DNA of 13,758 nt from Nitrospirota bacterium (GTDB taxonomy: Bacteria > Nitrospirota > Thermodesulfovibrionia > Thermodesulfovibrionales > UBA1546): NCBI GenBank assembly GCA_004298625.1, contig SCSY01000296.1, forward strand, positions 1 to 13,758, written 5' to 3'. This document shows positions 1 through 5,541 of the stretch, in pieces. The position numbers and the translations under genes were made by a program. How positions within the stretch are numbered: position 1 is the first letter of the stretch; each line of letters opens with the position of its first letter. Under the pieces are notes generated by a model, which was not told the origin of the DNA, did no database searches, and saw only the letters and a list, made by a program, of their open reading frames with translations.

Positions 1-132
1 ATTCACATCAAGGTCATTCCTGCAACCAGTTGCTTTAAGTGCGGCAGGGAGATTATAGACCCATCGAAAGAGGTCCTTATGGGCAACGGAAAGATCAAGC
101 ATCAAAGATGTAAGGCAAGGAAGGAACAATGA
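1..132 (+). CDS. 3' end of a small zinc-knuckle-like protein (5' truncated)
   Basis: The first 43 codons of the window are open and end in TGA at 130-132; the start lies upstream of the window. The visible peptide contains CFKCG followed about 20 residues later by HQRC, a CxxC/HxxC arrangement that could bind one zinc ion. The stop overlaps the ATG of the next gene (ATGA at 129-132), so it belongs to the same coupled gene string. No specific family is recognised. A DNA- or RNA-binding phage accessory protein would fit, but that is inference only. Confidence 0.6.
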   Translation: MHIKVIPATSCFKCGREIIDPSKEVLMGNGKIKHQRCKARKEQ

Positions 133-386
133 TAGCCGACGATGTTGCGAAAATGATTTACGCCATACGCTACGAAAGTTTCAGAAAAGAAGAGCGAGAG
201 CCTATCGTTGTTGTATATATGGAAATGAATTTGTGGTTCTCCATGATGAACGAACTGCACGATAAATTATCGCCCCAAGCGTATGAAGTATATTCCTCGC
301 AGGGCAGAAAAATTTCAGGCTGCGATATTTATCGTGTGGTAAGCGAAGGACATGGTATCAAGGTTTTAAAGGTAGGAGAAATATAA
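129..386 (+). CDS. Hypothetical small phage protein, 85 aa
   Basis: The ORF starts in an ATGA overlap with the preceding stop and ends in TAATG, where the last A of its stop is the A of the next ATG. No family is recognised with confidence. The N-terminal half looks helical and acidic/basic mixed. The C-terminal half contains a GCDIYRV stretch and an HGIKVLKV end that read like a small alpha/beta fold. There is no signal peptide, membrane segment or Cys pair. The tight packing on both sides is the main evidence that it is a real gene. Confidence 0.65.
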   Translation: MIADDVAKMIYAIRYESFRKEEREPIVVVYMEMNLWFSMMNELHDKLSPQAYEVYSSQGRKISGCDIYRVVSEGHGIKVLKVGEI

Positions 387-586
387 TGAGTGACCTGCCG
401 GAGTTTGATGCATATGAACTGAATAGGCTACAAGGCTTGGCTATGCGGAGCGACTATTATCGCAAGTGCCATAAATTTGTGATGGACTTTGTAGACGGCA
501 AGCTTACGGAGCATGCAACTCTGACTGAAAAACAAAAGCGTTGGTTATGGGGCATTAAGGCTGATTTGAAAGAGGAGAAGGAATGA
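386..586 (+). CDS. Hypothetical small phage protein, 66 aa
   Basis: The start ATG shares one base with the preceding stop, and the TGA overlaps the next ATG at 583-586. The product is short, highly charged and probably all helical. Its C-terminal half (LTEKQKRWLWGIKADLKEE) resembles a 'KLSEKQ..WL..I' helix I recall from short phage DNA-metabolism-region proteins; that similarity is from memory and does not assign a function. An AAAGAGGAGAAGG stretch at its 3' end supplies the ribosome site for the following gene. Confidence 0.65.
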   Translation: MSDLPEFDAYELNRLQGLAMRSDYYRKCHKFVMDFVDGKLTEHATLTEKQKRWLWGIKADLKEEKE

Positions 587-876
587 AGCGCATATCTACC
601 AACCACAGGGAGACGGACGGACTGACCACCCGGTTGATGTCTCCCTCCCCCTTATCTATATCTATTGATGAGCGCGTGCGCGGGCTTGAGACGCGGCTGA
701 GGATCCTTGAGCAGAGCATGGGGATATTCAGCTCGCCTGAGAGTGTGGATGAGTTTTTAAATTCTGAAACCGGAAAGGCGGAGTATCGTGCTGCGCTGGT
801 GCAGTTGTCTGTGTATCGCAATAGAAAGCCGTTGGATGCTTTCGTGAAAAAGACCAGAGGAAGGGTGCCGAGATGA
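583..876 (+). CDS. Hypothetical coiled-coil-prone protein, 97 aa
   Basis: The ATGA overlap with the upstream stop and an AGGAGAAGGA ribosome site just before the ATG fix the start. The N-terminal 25 residues are Ser/Thr rich and probably disordered. Residues about 28-45 (DERVRGLETRLRILEQ) form a heptad-like amphipathic helix. The C-terminal part is helical and ends in a basic tail (KKTRGRVPR). No enzyme motif is visible. The stop overlaps the next ATG by four bases. Its role is unknown; an oligomerising phage accessory protein is possible. Confidence 0.6.
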   Translation: MKRISTNHRETDGLTTRLMSPSPLSISIDERVRGLETRLRILEQSMGIFSSPESVDEFLNSETGKAEYRAALVQLSVYRNRKPLDAFVKKTRGRVPR

Positions 877-1097
877 TAGCAGCACTTGTTGTAAGTGGAC
901 CGATGCCTGCTGCTGCAGCAAGTAAGGCTAATGCGCTTTACGACTGTCGGTTGTTTACGACTGCAAAGACGCATTCAGGAATGTCCGAGAGGCATAGGGT
1001 TATCTCTGCCGAGGGTTGCGGGGCAGCAAATGGCAGGGGCTTTAAGGAATGTGAAGGATGCAAGAAGCCCGCCGCGGCGGGCAAGGAGGCAATATGA
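873..1097 (+). CDS. Hypothetical Cys-containing small protein, 74 aa
   Basis: This frame was preferred over an overlapping +2 frame (895-1131) because both ends fit the ATGA chain: start at 873-875 inside the previous stop, stop TGA at 1095-1097 inside the next start. The N-terminus is Ala-rich and mildly hydrophobic (MIAALVVSGPMPAAAA) and could be a weak secretion-like stretch, but it is short. The C-terminal part has four Cys including CEGC, so metal binding is possible. Codons near the end encode KPAAAG through a 16-base GC palindrome that sits against the ribosome site of the next gene. Confidence 0.45.
   Translation: MIAALVVSGPMPAAAASKANALYDCRLFTTAKTHSGMSERHRVISAEGCGAANGRGFKECEGCKKPAAAGKEAI
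1067..1082. repeat. Perfect 16-base GC palindrome
   Basis: GCCCGCCGCGGCGGGC is a perfect palindrome directly abutting the AAGGAGG ribosome site (1083-1089) of the next gene. As RNA it can form a 6-bp all-GC stem with a CGCG loop. It could modulate the coupled start at 1094 or bind a dimeric protein; it may also just reflect Ala/Gly codons. Confidence 0.5.
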
Positions 1098-1357
1098 AAG
1101 GCATCGGCGGGCTGGGATGTGTCAGTTTTAAGAAGAATGGGGTGAAGGTAATGAAGGTGAGGCTGTGGGTTGCCACGGTCTTTTTTATGTTGATGAGTAT
1201 CGGAGCGATTGTTTTTGTGAGCTGGGGAATAGATAGGATATCGCCCTCAGACATAACCCCACCTTCACCTCCCCTTAAGTTAAGGGGAGGAGGGGAGGGG
1301 TTACAGATCGCAGGCGCAGGGGATGAGGGATACCGCGCTGTAACGGAGGGCAAATGA
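1094..1357 (+). CDS. Small single-pass membrane protein carrying a repeat-encoded tail, 87 aa
   Basis: ATG 1094 was chosen because AAGGAGG (1083-1089) lies just upstream and the ATG forms an ATGA overlap with the preceding stop. An upstream in-frame start at 1058 lacks this. Residues about 22-45 are a clear membrane helix (VRLWVATVFFMLMSIGAIVF) preceded by a Lys/Arg-rich segment, predicting the N-terminus inside. After the helix, residues 54-70 are encoded by a palindromic repeat and read Pro-rich then Gly-rich (TPPSPPLKLRGGGEG). The internal Met at 1151 is an alternative start that would keep the whole helix. Function is unknown. A small phage membrane protein is possible, but its position far from late genes argues against a classical holin. 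Confidence 0.55.
   Translation: MKGIGGLGCVSFKKNGVKVMKVRLWVATVFFMLMSIGAIVFVSWGIDRISPSDITPPSPPLKLRGGGEGLQIAGAGDEGYRAVTEGK
1255..1302. repeat. Palindromic repeat copy 1, inside a coding gene
   Basis: This is a nested inverted repeat. The outer arms are AACCCC (1255-1260) and GGGGTT (1297-1302). The inner arms CCTCCCCTTAA / TTAAGGGGAGG (1268-1290) are perfect around one central G. It lies in frame in the 1094-1357 gene and adds a Pro/Gly-rich peptide. It is the most complete copy of a family seen five times in this window. Confidence 0.85.
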
Positions 1358-1485
1358 CAACAGCAAATTTTTCAGAATGTCAGGGCTGCCCGAAGAATGA
1401 TTTATCAGAGACAAAGATACAGGCTCCGCCTGTGTGCGGGGATTGCCCGCATTACGGTTATCCGGAAGAGAGCAAGGCTGCGTGA
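1354..1485 (+). CDS. 43-residue two-CxxC zinc-ribbon miniprotein
   Basis: The gene starts in an ATGA overlap with the preceding stop and ends in GTGA, which holds the GTG of the next gene. The peptide has CQGC near residue 9 and CGDC near residue 28, about 15 residues apart, a classic four-Cys zinc-ribbon spacing, then a short HYGYPEESK tail. Size, motif spacing and coupling on both sides support a real gene despite its length. Such ribbons bind nucleic acid or protein partners; the target here is unknown. Confidence 0.6.
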   Translation: MTTANFSECQGCPKNDLSETKIQAPPVCGDCPHYGYPEESKAA

Positions 1486-1673
1486 GCAAGGGCACGCGGT
1501 ATGAATTTGTGGGGCTTCTCAAAGACGGCAAAAGGGTGATGGCAAAGAAGGGATGCAGCCTTTGCTATGGCAGAGGATATACAGGGGTTGACAGGAAACA
1601 TAAGCTGCTGATTCCGTGCAAGTGCATCATGACAACGGAATTCGCTATTAACTGGATTATTTTAGGAGGATGA
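1482..1673 (+). CDS. DnaJ-type zinc-ribbon protein, 63 aa
   Basis: GTG 1482 was chosen because it overlaps the preceding TGA (GTGA); the frame stays open further upstream but an earlier start would run deep into the previous gene. The core is CSLCYGRGYTG followed by CKC, matching the CxxCxGxG knuckle of DnaJ zinc-finger repeats. The family normally uses this for protein or nucleic-acid contact. No J domain is present, so it is not a chaperone cofactor of the usual kind. Its final codons contain TTTAGGAGG, the ribosome site for the next gene. Confidence 0.6.
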   Translation: MSKGTRYEFVGLLKDGKRVMAKKGCSLCYGRGYTGVDRKHKLLIPCKCIMTTEFAINWIILGG

Positions 1674-1674
1674 G

Positions 1675-1821
1675 ATGAAGTTGTTTACTTACTTTGAAGA
1701 CTGGCAGGAATACAGGTATTACAGGTGCGGGAAGATTGCGCGGTATGAGGAAGGCGGGATTCTTATCTGTGTGAAGTGCAGAAAGAAGTCCCGGCTGATG
1801 ATGAAGGCGAGGAAGGGCTGA
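1675..1821 (+). CDS. 48-residue basic Cys protein
   Basis: ATG 1675 follows the TTTAGGAGG ribosome site at 1661-1669 with good spacing and lies one base past the previous stop. The product has a Tyr/Trp-rich N-terminus, a single Cys at about residue 18, then CVKC and a strongly basic C-terminus (CRKKSRLMMKARKG). This looks like a short zinc-binding, probably nucleic-acid-binding peptide. No family assigned. It continues the string of small Cys proteins and is followed after two bases by the next ATG. Confidence 0.5.
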   Translation: MKLFTYFEDWQEYRYYRCGKIARYEEGGILICVKCRKKSRLMMKARKG

Positions 1822-1823
1822 AA

Positions 1824-2513
1824 ATGGAAAAGCTGTGCGGAGTGTGCAGGAAAATCCCGACGAACCATCCAGACGGCAGATGCGCAGTATGCAGGGTTGA
1901 CGGGAAACCGCTGCCGGTGAGTAAGTATGAAGATAATTCTCCGGCTATCAGAGACGTTAAGACGGAAGTAACAAAAACAAAGAAGGAGAAGAAGAATATG
2001 TCTGAGAGAAATTATAAGGGACATCAGAAGTGCGGTGATGAGACATGCGCAAAGTATGCAGTCAAGGAAGGATTATGCGTTACGCATTATAAGGAAAAGC
2101 ATGGGGTCTCTCCGTATGCCAGCAAGAAGAAAGTAACCAGCCCTGCCCCTCTTAAATCAGGAGGGGAGCAAGGGGATATGTGCAGCATCGAGGGATGCGG
2201 GAACGCTATAAAGTCCGGCGGACTGTGCAATAAGCATTATTTGAGAGAGTTGAAGGCGGGAAGAGTAGGAAAGAAATCAGGGAAGCGGAAATATACGAAG
2301 AAGAAGGATAAAAATGTTCCGGCGGTAAGCGCGACACCTTGTTATGGTCCGTCAGGGAAAGCGAATCTATCTCTCAAGATTTTGTTAGACCTCAAAGAAT
2401 TTCCGAAAATCCACGGTTATTGTACAGCACTTGACTTCATTAACCCCTCGGATATGCTCGGGGTTGTTCTCAGAAACAGGCTGAAGGAGCTGGAGGAGGT
2501 TATTGCAAGATGA
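1824..2513 (+). CDS. Multi-zinc-knuckle phage protein, 229 aa
   Basis: ATG 1824 lies two bases after the preceding stop with GAGGAAGGG upstream; an in-frame ATG at 1776 would overlap that gene by 46 bases. Three Cys clusters are visible. They are C5xxC8/C20xxC23, C70x4C75/C85xxH88Y and C120x4C125/C135xxH138Y. The last two are clearly related (EGLCVTHY and GGLCNKHY), a 'GLCxxHY' knuckle known from phage endonuclease-associated and accessory proteins. Residues 106-118 between them are encoded by a palindromic repeat. Residues 140-165 are very basic, and 180-229 form a separate Leu-rich region. An internal ATG at 1998 with AAGGAG upstream could give a shorter product. It probably binds DNA or RNA; no catalytic motif is seen. 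The stop overlaps the ParB-like ATG. Confidence 0.65.
   Translation: MEKLCGVCRKIPTNHPDGRCAVCRVDGKPLPVSKYEDNSPAIRDVKTEVTKTKKEKKNMSERNYKGHQKCGDETCAKYAVKEGLCVTHYKEKHGVSPYASKKKVTSPAPLKSGGEQGDMCSIEGCGNAIKSGGLCNKHYLRELKAGRVGKKSGKRKYTKKKDKNVPAVSATPCYGPSGKANLSLKILLDLKEFPKIHGYCTALDFINPSDMLGVVLRNRLKELEEVIAR
2136..2176. repeat. Palindromic repeat copy 2, in frame between two zinc knuckles
   Basis: The core arms CCCCTC (2146-2151) and GAGGGG (2161-2166) are flanked by ACCAGCCCTG on the left and AGCAAGGGGAT on the right. It is in the same orientation as the other copies and reads TSPAPLKSGGEQGD in the host gene. It occupies the linker between the second and third Cys clusters, so both knuckles stay intact. 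Confidence 0.85.
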
Positions 2514-4201
2514 AAAAAGCAAAAAAGCCAGAAGTCAAAAAAGATACAAAAATCAATATTCAAAATTCAACGCCCGGAGTGTATCAGCTGATTGATGTTG
2601 CGAAGACAAAGCCGTCAAAGTCGAACTACAGGAAGACATTCAGGAAGGCGTACATTGATGAGCTTACGGAATCTGTCAAGGCAAAGGGAATCCTGGAGCC
2701 GATACTTGTCCGTCCGCATGGGAAGGATTATGAGGTTGTTTTCGGGAGCTGCCGGAGGCTTGCGGCTATAAATGCAAAACTTAAGGTAATGCCGGCAATT
2801 ATAAAAGACCTTTCGGATGCAGAGGCGCTTGAGGCGCAGCTAATTGAGAACAGCCATAGAGAGAATCCAAATCCGATGGAAGAGGCGGATGGATTTAAGC
2901 GGCTGCTTGATATGGGCAAGCACACGGCTGAGACTTTAGCTGTAAGGCTGGGAAAGACCACTTCATATGTCTATGGACGTTTGAAACTTCTGGATTTACC
3001 TGAGAAGGTGAAGGACCTTATCGCTGAGGAGCAGATATCCGCCGGACATGCTGTTGTATTGATACGTCTCAGGGACAAGAAGAAGCAGGAAGATATTGCG
3101 CAGAGGATAGTATCGCAAGGCATGAGCGTGAGGGATACGGCCCAGGCTGTGAAGAATTGCTCTGTCAGCCTGAAAGAAGCTGTGTTTGATACTGCCAAGT
3201 GTGGGCAGTGCGAGTTCAACACAAACAATCAGGCATTGCTCTTTCCGGACGTTAAGAAGACAGGGGAATGTACGGATGTAAATTGTTTTGCGGTGAAACT
3301 CAAGGCGTATTATGAGGACCTTGCCAAAGACCTGAGAGCACAAGGCTTTAAGGTGATCACAACTGAGAAGGAAATTAATTCCATAAACGACAGGACTGCC
3401 GAGAGGATTTGCGCTCCGGAAGCAAAAGAATATCAGACAAAGCCGAAAAAGTATAAATCAGAGTGTATGAAATGCACAGAGCATCATGTGTTTTATTTTT
3501 TTGAAAAGAAGCAGTGGGATAACAGCAAAGAGTTTGTTACAGGAGAGCTCTGCATTAATAAGAAGTGCCTGGATGCGATGAACAGAACCACCCCTGCCCC
3601 TCCTAAATCAGGAGGGGAGCCTGAAGGAAACGGCAGGGTTTCTCCGCACACGATTGCGGCGCATGCCCGCGCATGCAGGGACAGGTTTTTGAGGGCGCAA
3701 CTTCCGGGAAAAGTGGATGACTCTGAGGTTTTGCGGAAAAGACTATTGATATATCACATCCTATCAAGCCTTGTTAAAAGCGGTTTGTGGCAAGAGATAT
3801 ATAAAGTTTTTGAGGGGTATTTAAAAGGGAAGAAGCCTATCCGTTCATTCGGCTGGGTGGATGACTCTGGGTATGATGCGATTGCGGCGATAAAGGCAGA
3901 GGAGCTTGATCAGGTGATTCATGGATTGCTTGTTGCAGGCATCGTGCATATGGAGCCTTCTGTGCTGCTTGCAATGACTCCGGAGGCGGGGATTGACATG
4001 ACGAAGGATTTCGGGCCGGATGAGGAATTCCTGAATTCCAAGACTAAGGATGAGCTTATTAAGTTTATCGGCACGCATAAGCTCGCGGTTGAGGTTCCGA
4101 AGTCCGGGAAGAAGGGCGAGATCGTGAAGGCAATCCTCACGCAGGATCTCCGTGGCAAGCTTACGAAGGAGTTGAAGAAGGAGGTTGAGATTGAAGCTTA
4201 A
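2510..4201 (+). CDS. ParB/Spo0J-like protein with two Cys clusters and SAP-like tail, 563 aa
   Basis: The ATGA overlap with the previous stop and GGAGGAGG upstream set the start. Residues 25-130 are a ParB N-terminal domain: the NYR...ELTESVKAKGILEPILV entry, then GSCRRLAA (79-86, in place of GERR) and ENSHRENPNPMEEA (113-126, in place of ENxQR). This fold binds CTP or cleaves nucleic acid in relatives. Residues 137-185 form the ParB helix-turn-helix region. Two matching metal motifs follow: C231xxC234...C254x4C259 and C319xxC322...C348x4C353. A palindromic repeat encodes 361-371. Residues 509-543 (TKDELIKFIG...GKKGEIVKAIL) look like a SAP DNA-binding motif. No ParA partner is seen, so a partition role is unproven; a phage DNA-metabolism regulator is equally possible. 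It is roughly twice the length of a chromosomal ParB. Confidence 0.85.
   Translation: MKKAKKPEVKKDTKINIQNSTPGVYQLIDVAKTKPSKSNYRKTFRKAYIDELTESVKAKGILEPILVRPHGKDYEVVFGSCRRLAAINAKLKVMPAIIKDLSDAEALEAQLIENSHRENPNPMEEADGFKRLLDMGKHTAETLAVRLGKTTSYVYGRLKLLDLPEKVKDLIAEEQISAGHAVVLIRLRDKKKQEDIAQRIVSQGMSVRDTAQAVKNCSVSLKEAVFDTAKCGQCEFNTNNQALLFPDVKKTGECTDVNCFAVKLKAYYEDLAKDLRAQGFKVITTEKEINSINDRTAERICAPEAKEYQTKPKKYKSECMKCTEHHVFYFFEKKQWDNSKEFVTGELCINKKCLDAMNRTTPAPPKSGGEPEGNGRVSPHTIAAHARACRDRFLRAQLPGKVDDSEVLRKRLLIYHILSSLVKSGLWQEIYKVFEGYLKGKKPIRSFGWVDDSGYDAIAAIKAEELDQVIHGLLVAGIVHMEPSVLLAMTPEAGIDMTKDFGPDEEFLNSKTKDELIKFIGTHKLAVEVPKSGKKGEIVKAILTQDLRGKLTKELKKEVEIEA
3588..3621. repeat. Palindromic repeat copy 3, in frame in the ParB-like gene
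   Basis: The arms CCCCTCCT (3597-3604) and AGGAGGGG (3610-3617) pair perfectly over 8 bp with an AAATC loop, preceded by ACCACCCCTG. It is read in the same frame as copies 1, 2 and 4 (TTPAPPKSGGEP). It lies just after the second Cys cluster, at a probable domain boundary. Confidence 0.88.
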
Positions 4202-4418
4202 AGACAACATTCTTCAAGACTTGAGGGAGGCAGACAGGCGGGGTCTTTATCCCCCTCAGAATTGGACGACGCGTGCTGCGGATGAGATAGACAGGTTGAG
4301 GGAGTTGATAGACAGAAAAGTTATTGCCGAAGTTGTCAATTTGGAAAATATCACACCTAATTCCATAGTCATCATCAGAGGTGTGGACGGTAATGAGCAG
4401 GATTTACATGCTCTATAG
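4191..4418 (+). CDS. Hypothetical protein with helical N-terminus, 75 aa
   Basis: TTG 4191 was chosen because AAGGAGG (4178-4184) is six bases upstream; the earlier TTG at 4185 has no spacing. It overlaps the end of the ParB-like gene by 11 bases. Residues 1-45 are amphipathic helix (AADEIDRLRELIDRK), typical of short phage proteins of unknown role. The C-terminal third (NITPNSIVIIRGVDGNEQ) reads like a beta segment, which suggests two small modules. No motif permits a functional call. Confidence 0.55.
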   Translation: MKLKDNILQDLREADRRGLYPPQNWTTRAADEIDRLRELIDRKVIAEVVNLENITPNSIVIIRGVDGNEQDLHAL

Positions 4419-4426
4419 TTTCCCCC

Positions 4427-4777
4427 TTGCGTGCAAAGAAGATTAGAGGGTGTTTCGTTTGCATCACTACGGCAACCTGTTTTTTCGATGAACCGATTGA
4501 GTTGACATGTGCAAAATGCGGCCAAAAAATAACAGGGCAACTTAATTGGAAAGGAGCGCATTTGCAGCAAAGGAGAATCGAGGCCGATGTTATGAATTTT
4601 TTCAGGGTTGAAATATTAAAAGCTCAATTAGAGGTTGAACGGCTGGAAAAGCAATATAAACGCGCACGAACACCACAAAGCCGTGGTCGTATTGCTGCTT
4701 TGTATTTTTCAGCACAAAGCAGAATACAAGCCGCTGAAGAGGTAATGTTTGAGCATGACACGGGAATAATTGCATGA
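4427..4777 (+). CDS. Zinc-ribbon plus coiled-coil protein, about 116 aa (start uncertain)
   Basis: The reading frame is open from 4397 to the stop at 4775-4777. It has no ATG before the zinc ribbon and no good ribosome site; TTG 4427 is the only reasonable start. The N-terminal part has CFVC and CAKCG 18 residues apart, a four-Cys ribbon. Residues about 50-110 are a long charged helix (EILKAQLEVERLEKQYKRA) likely to form a coiled coil. The missing start signal could mean coupling to the previous gene nine bases upstream, or decay of the 5' end. Function unknown; a nucleic-acid-binding oligomer is plausible. Confidence 0.5.
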   Translation: MRAKKIRGCFVCITTATCFFDEPIELTCAKCGQKITGQLNWKGAHLQQRRIEADVMNFFRVEILKAQLEVERLEKQYKRARTPQSRGRIAALYFSAQSRIQAAEEVMFEHDTGIIA

Positions 4778-4798
4778 GTCATAACAAGGAGGTGAACG

Positions 4799-5008
4799 GT
4801 GCAAGCGAAAAGGCAAGGATGCGAAGCATCCGTCTCAAACGATTCGTTAGAATGCAGTGACGATTACCATGACGATGAGTATTGTGAAAGCTGTAATAAT
4901 ACTGGGATGATATTAGTCTGCATAGATGATATGTGCCACGGATTAGGATATTGCATCCATGGCGATGGAGAAATAACCTGTCCAACGTGCAAGGGTGTAA
5001 GTGCATAA
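4799..5008 (+). CDS. Four-Cys-pair zinc-ribbon protein, 69 aa
   Basis: GTG 4799 is preceded by AAGGAGGTG (4786-4794), a strong ribosome site. The protein has an acidic centre and a dense Cys array: CESCNNTG, CIDDMCHG, GYCIHGDGE and CPTCKG. The CxxCxxTG...CPxCxG layout is that of a compact double zinc ribbon, similar to short phage proteins I recall with a CIHGDG signature. No catalytic motif. This is the last gene before the 239-base non-coding leader of the replication operon. Confidence 0.65.
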   Translation: MQAKRQGCEASVSNDSLECSDDYHDDEYCESCNNTGMILVCIDDMCHGLGYCIHGDGEITCPTCKGVSA

Positions 5009-5247
5009 CAATACATTATACCGACCATGCAAGGTTGAAATGCTTAAAAACAATGGCTTATAGAAAGCGGAAAATAGGGGAGCCGGAAGCTTCATGCAGG
5101 CTAAAAGGGATGAAGGGAGGTGATGCTTTAAAGGCAGGGCACAGTTTACATAGGGAGAGAGCAGTTAAGGTGTTTGTTAGCACTCACTGTTAAACAAGAT
5201 TCAGGGGCCCCGGGGGCAATCGGGGCTCCGCAAAAAAAAACGGAGCG
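5009..5247 (+). promoter_or_regulatory. Non-coding leader of the PC4/initiator/Mor-like operon
   Basis: The stretch between the zinc-ribbon gene and the PC4-like gene has no convincing ORF: a 46-codon frame from 5053 lacks a ribosome site and resembles nothing I know. It holds a candidate sigma-70 promoter (TTGAAA 5035-5040, TATAGA 5059-5064, 18-base spacer) and two hairpins near its 3' end. The promoter call is weak because the -10 matches only four of six bases. Confidence 0.35.
5204..5246 (+). promoter_or_regulatory. Two mutually exclusive hairpins before the PC4-like start
   Basis: Hairpin A pairs GGGGCCCCG (5204-5212) with CGGGGCTCC (5221-5229), nine pairs with one G-U. Hairpin B pairs GCTCCG (5225-5230) with CGGAGC (5241-5246) around a loop of C and nine A. 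They share bases 5225-5229, so only one can form. B hides the only GGAG near the ATG at 5248, but that GGAG is only two bases from the ATG, so a translational role is uncertain. Confidence 0.45.
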
Positions 5248-5541
5248 ATGATAAAAGAAACTATCATAGGCGAAATTAAGAAGAGTCATTATGAGGTGAT
5301 GCGGTTTACGGTTGTGGAGGATGATGTGATAGGGAAGAGGTATCTCGATGTCAGAATTTTTTTCCGCAATGGCCGCGGGCATCTTATCCCGACAAAGAAA
5401 GGAGTGTGTATGGGCGTAAGGCGCATCCAGACGGCCATGCAGTTCATGAAGCAGGCGTATGACATGCTGACATCTGAGGACGCCGAGGACAGCGTTACGG
5501 AGGCTGTGGTGGGCGCAGGTGATGCGGGAGAGGGAGGTTGA
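5248..5541 (+). CDS. PC4/Sub1-like single-stranded DNA-binding protein, 97 aa
   Basis: Residues about 12-75 match the transcriptional coactivator p15 (PC4) pattern: a beta strand ending in KRYLDVRIFF, a short turn, HLIPTKKGVCMGV, then an alpha helix (QTAMQFMKQAYDML). Bacterial and phage PC4-like proteins form dimers that bind single-stranded DNA. The C-terminal 20 residues are acidic then Gly-rich and probably disordered, as in many SSB-type proteins. The stop overlaps the start of the replication initiator by one base (TGATG), which supports a job in replication, for example holding melted origin DNA (inference). The ATG lies one base after a hairpin. Confidence 0.72.
   Translation: MIKETIIGEIKKSHYEVMRFTVVEDDVIGKRYLDVRIFFRNGRGHLIPTKKGVCMGVRRIQTAMQFMKQAYDMLTSEDAEDSVTEAVVGAGDAGEGG

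Noticed and set aside
555..974. 139-codon minus-strand frame
   Set aside because: It lies opposite well-packed plus-strand genes, shows no recognisable domain and has no start signals. All other long minus-strand frames in the window were rejected for the same reason.
895..1131. 78-codon plus-strand frame overlapping the 873-1097 gene
   Set aside because: It has no ribosome site, does not fit the ATGA chain at either end, and its Arg-rich composition looks like an out-of-frame reading.
4774..4860. 28-codon ATGA-overlapping ORF before the GTG 4799 gene
   Set aside because: The AAGGAGGTG site points to GTG 4799, and the short peptide is basic low-complexity with no motif.
5053..5193. 46-codon ORF in the leader before the PC4-like gene
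   Set aside because: There is no ribosome site, the peptide is unfamiliar, and it overlaps the candidate promoter. It is kept only as non-coding leader.
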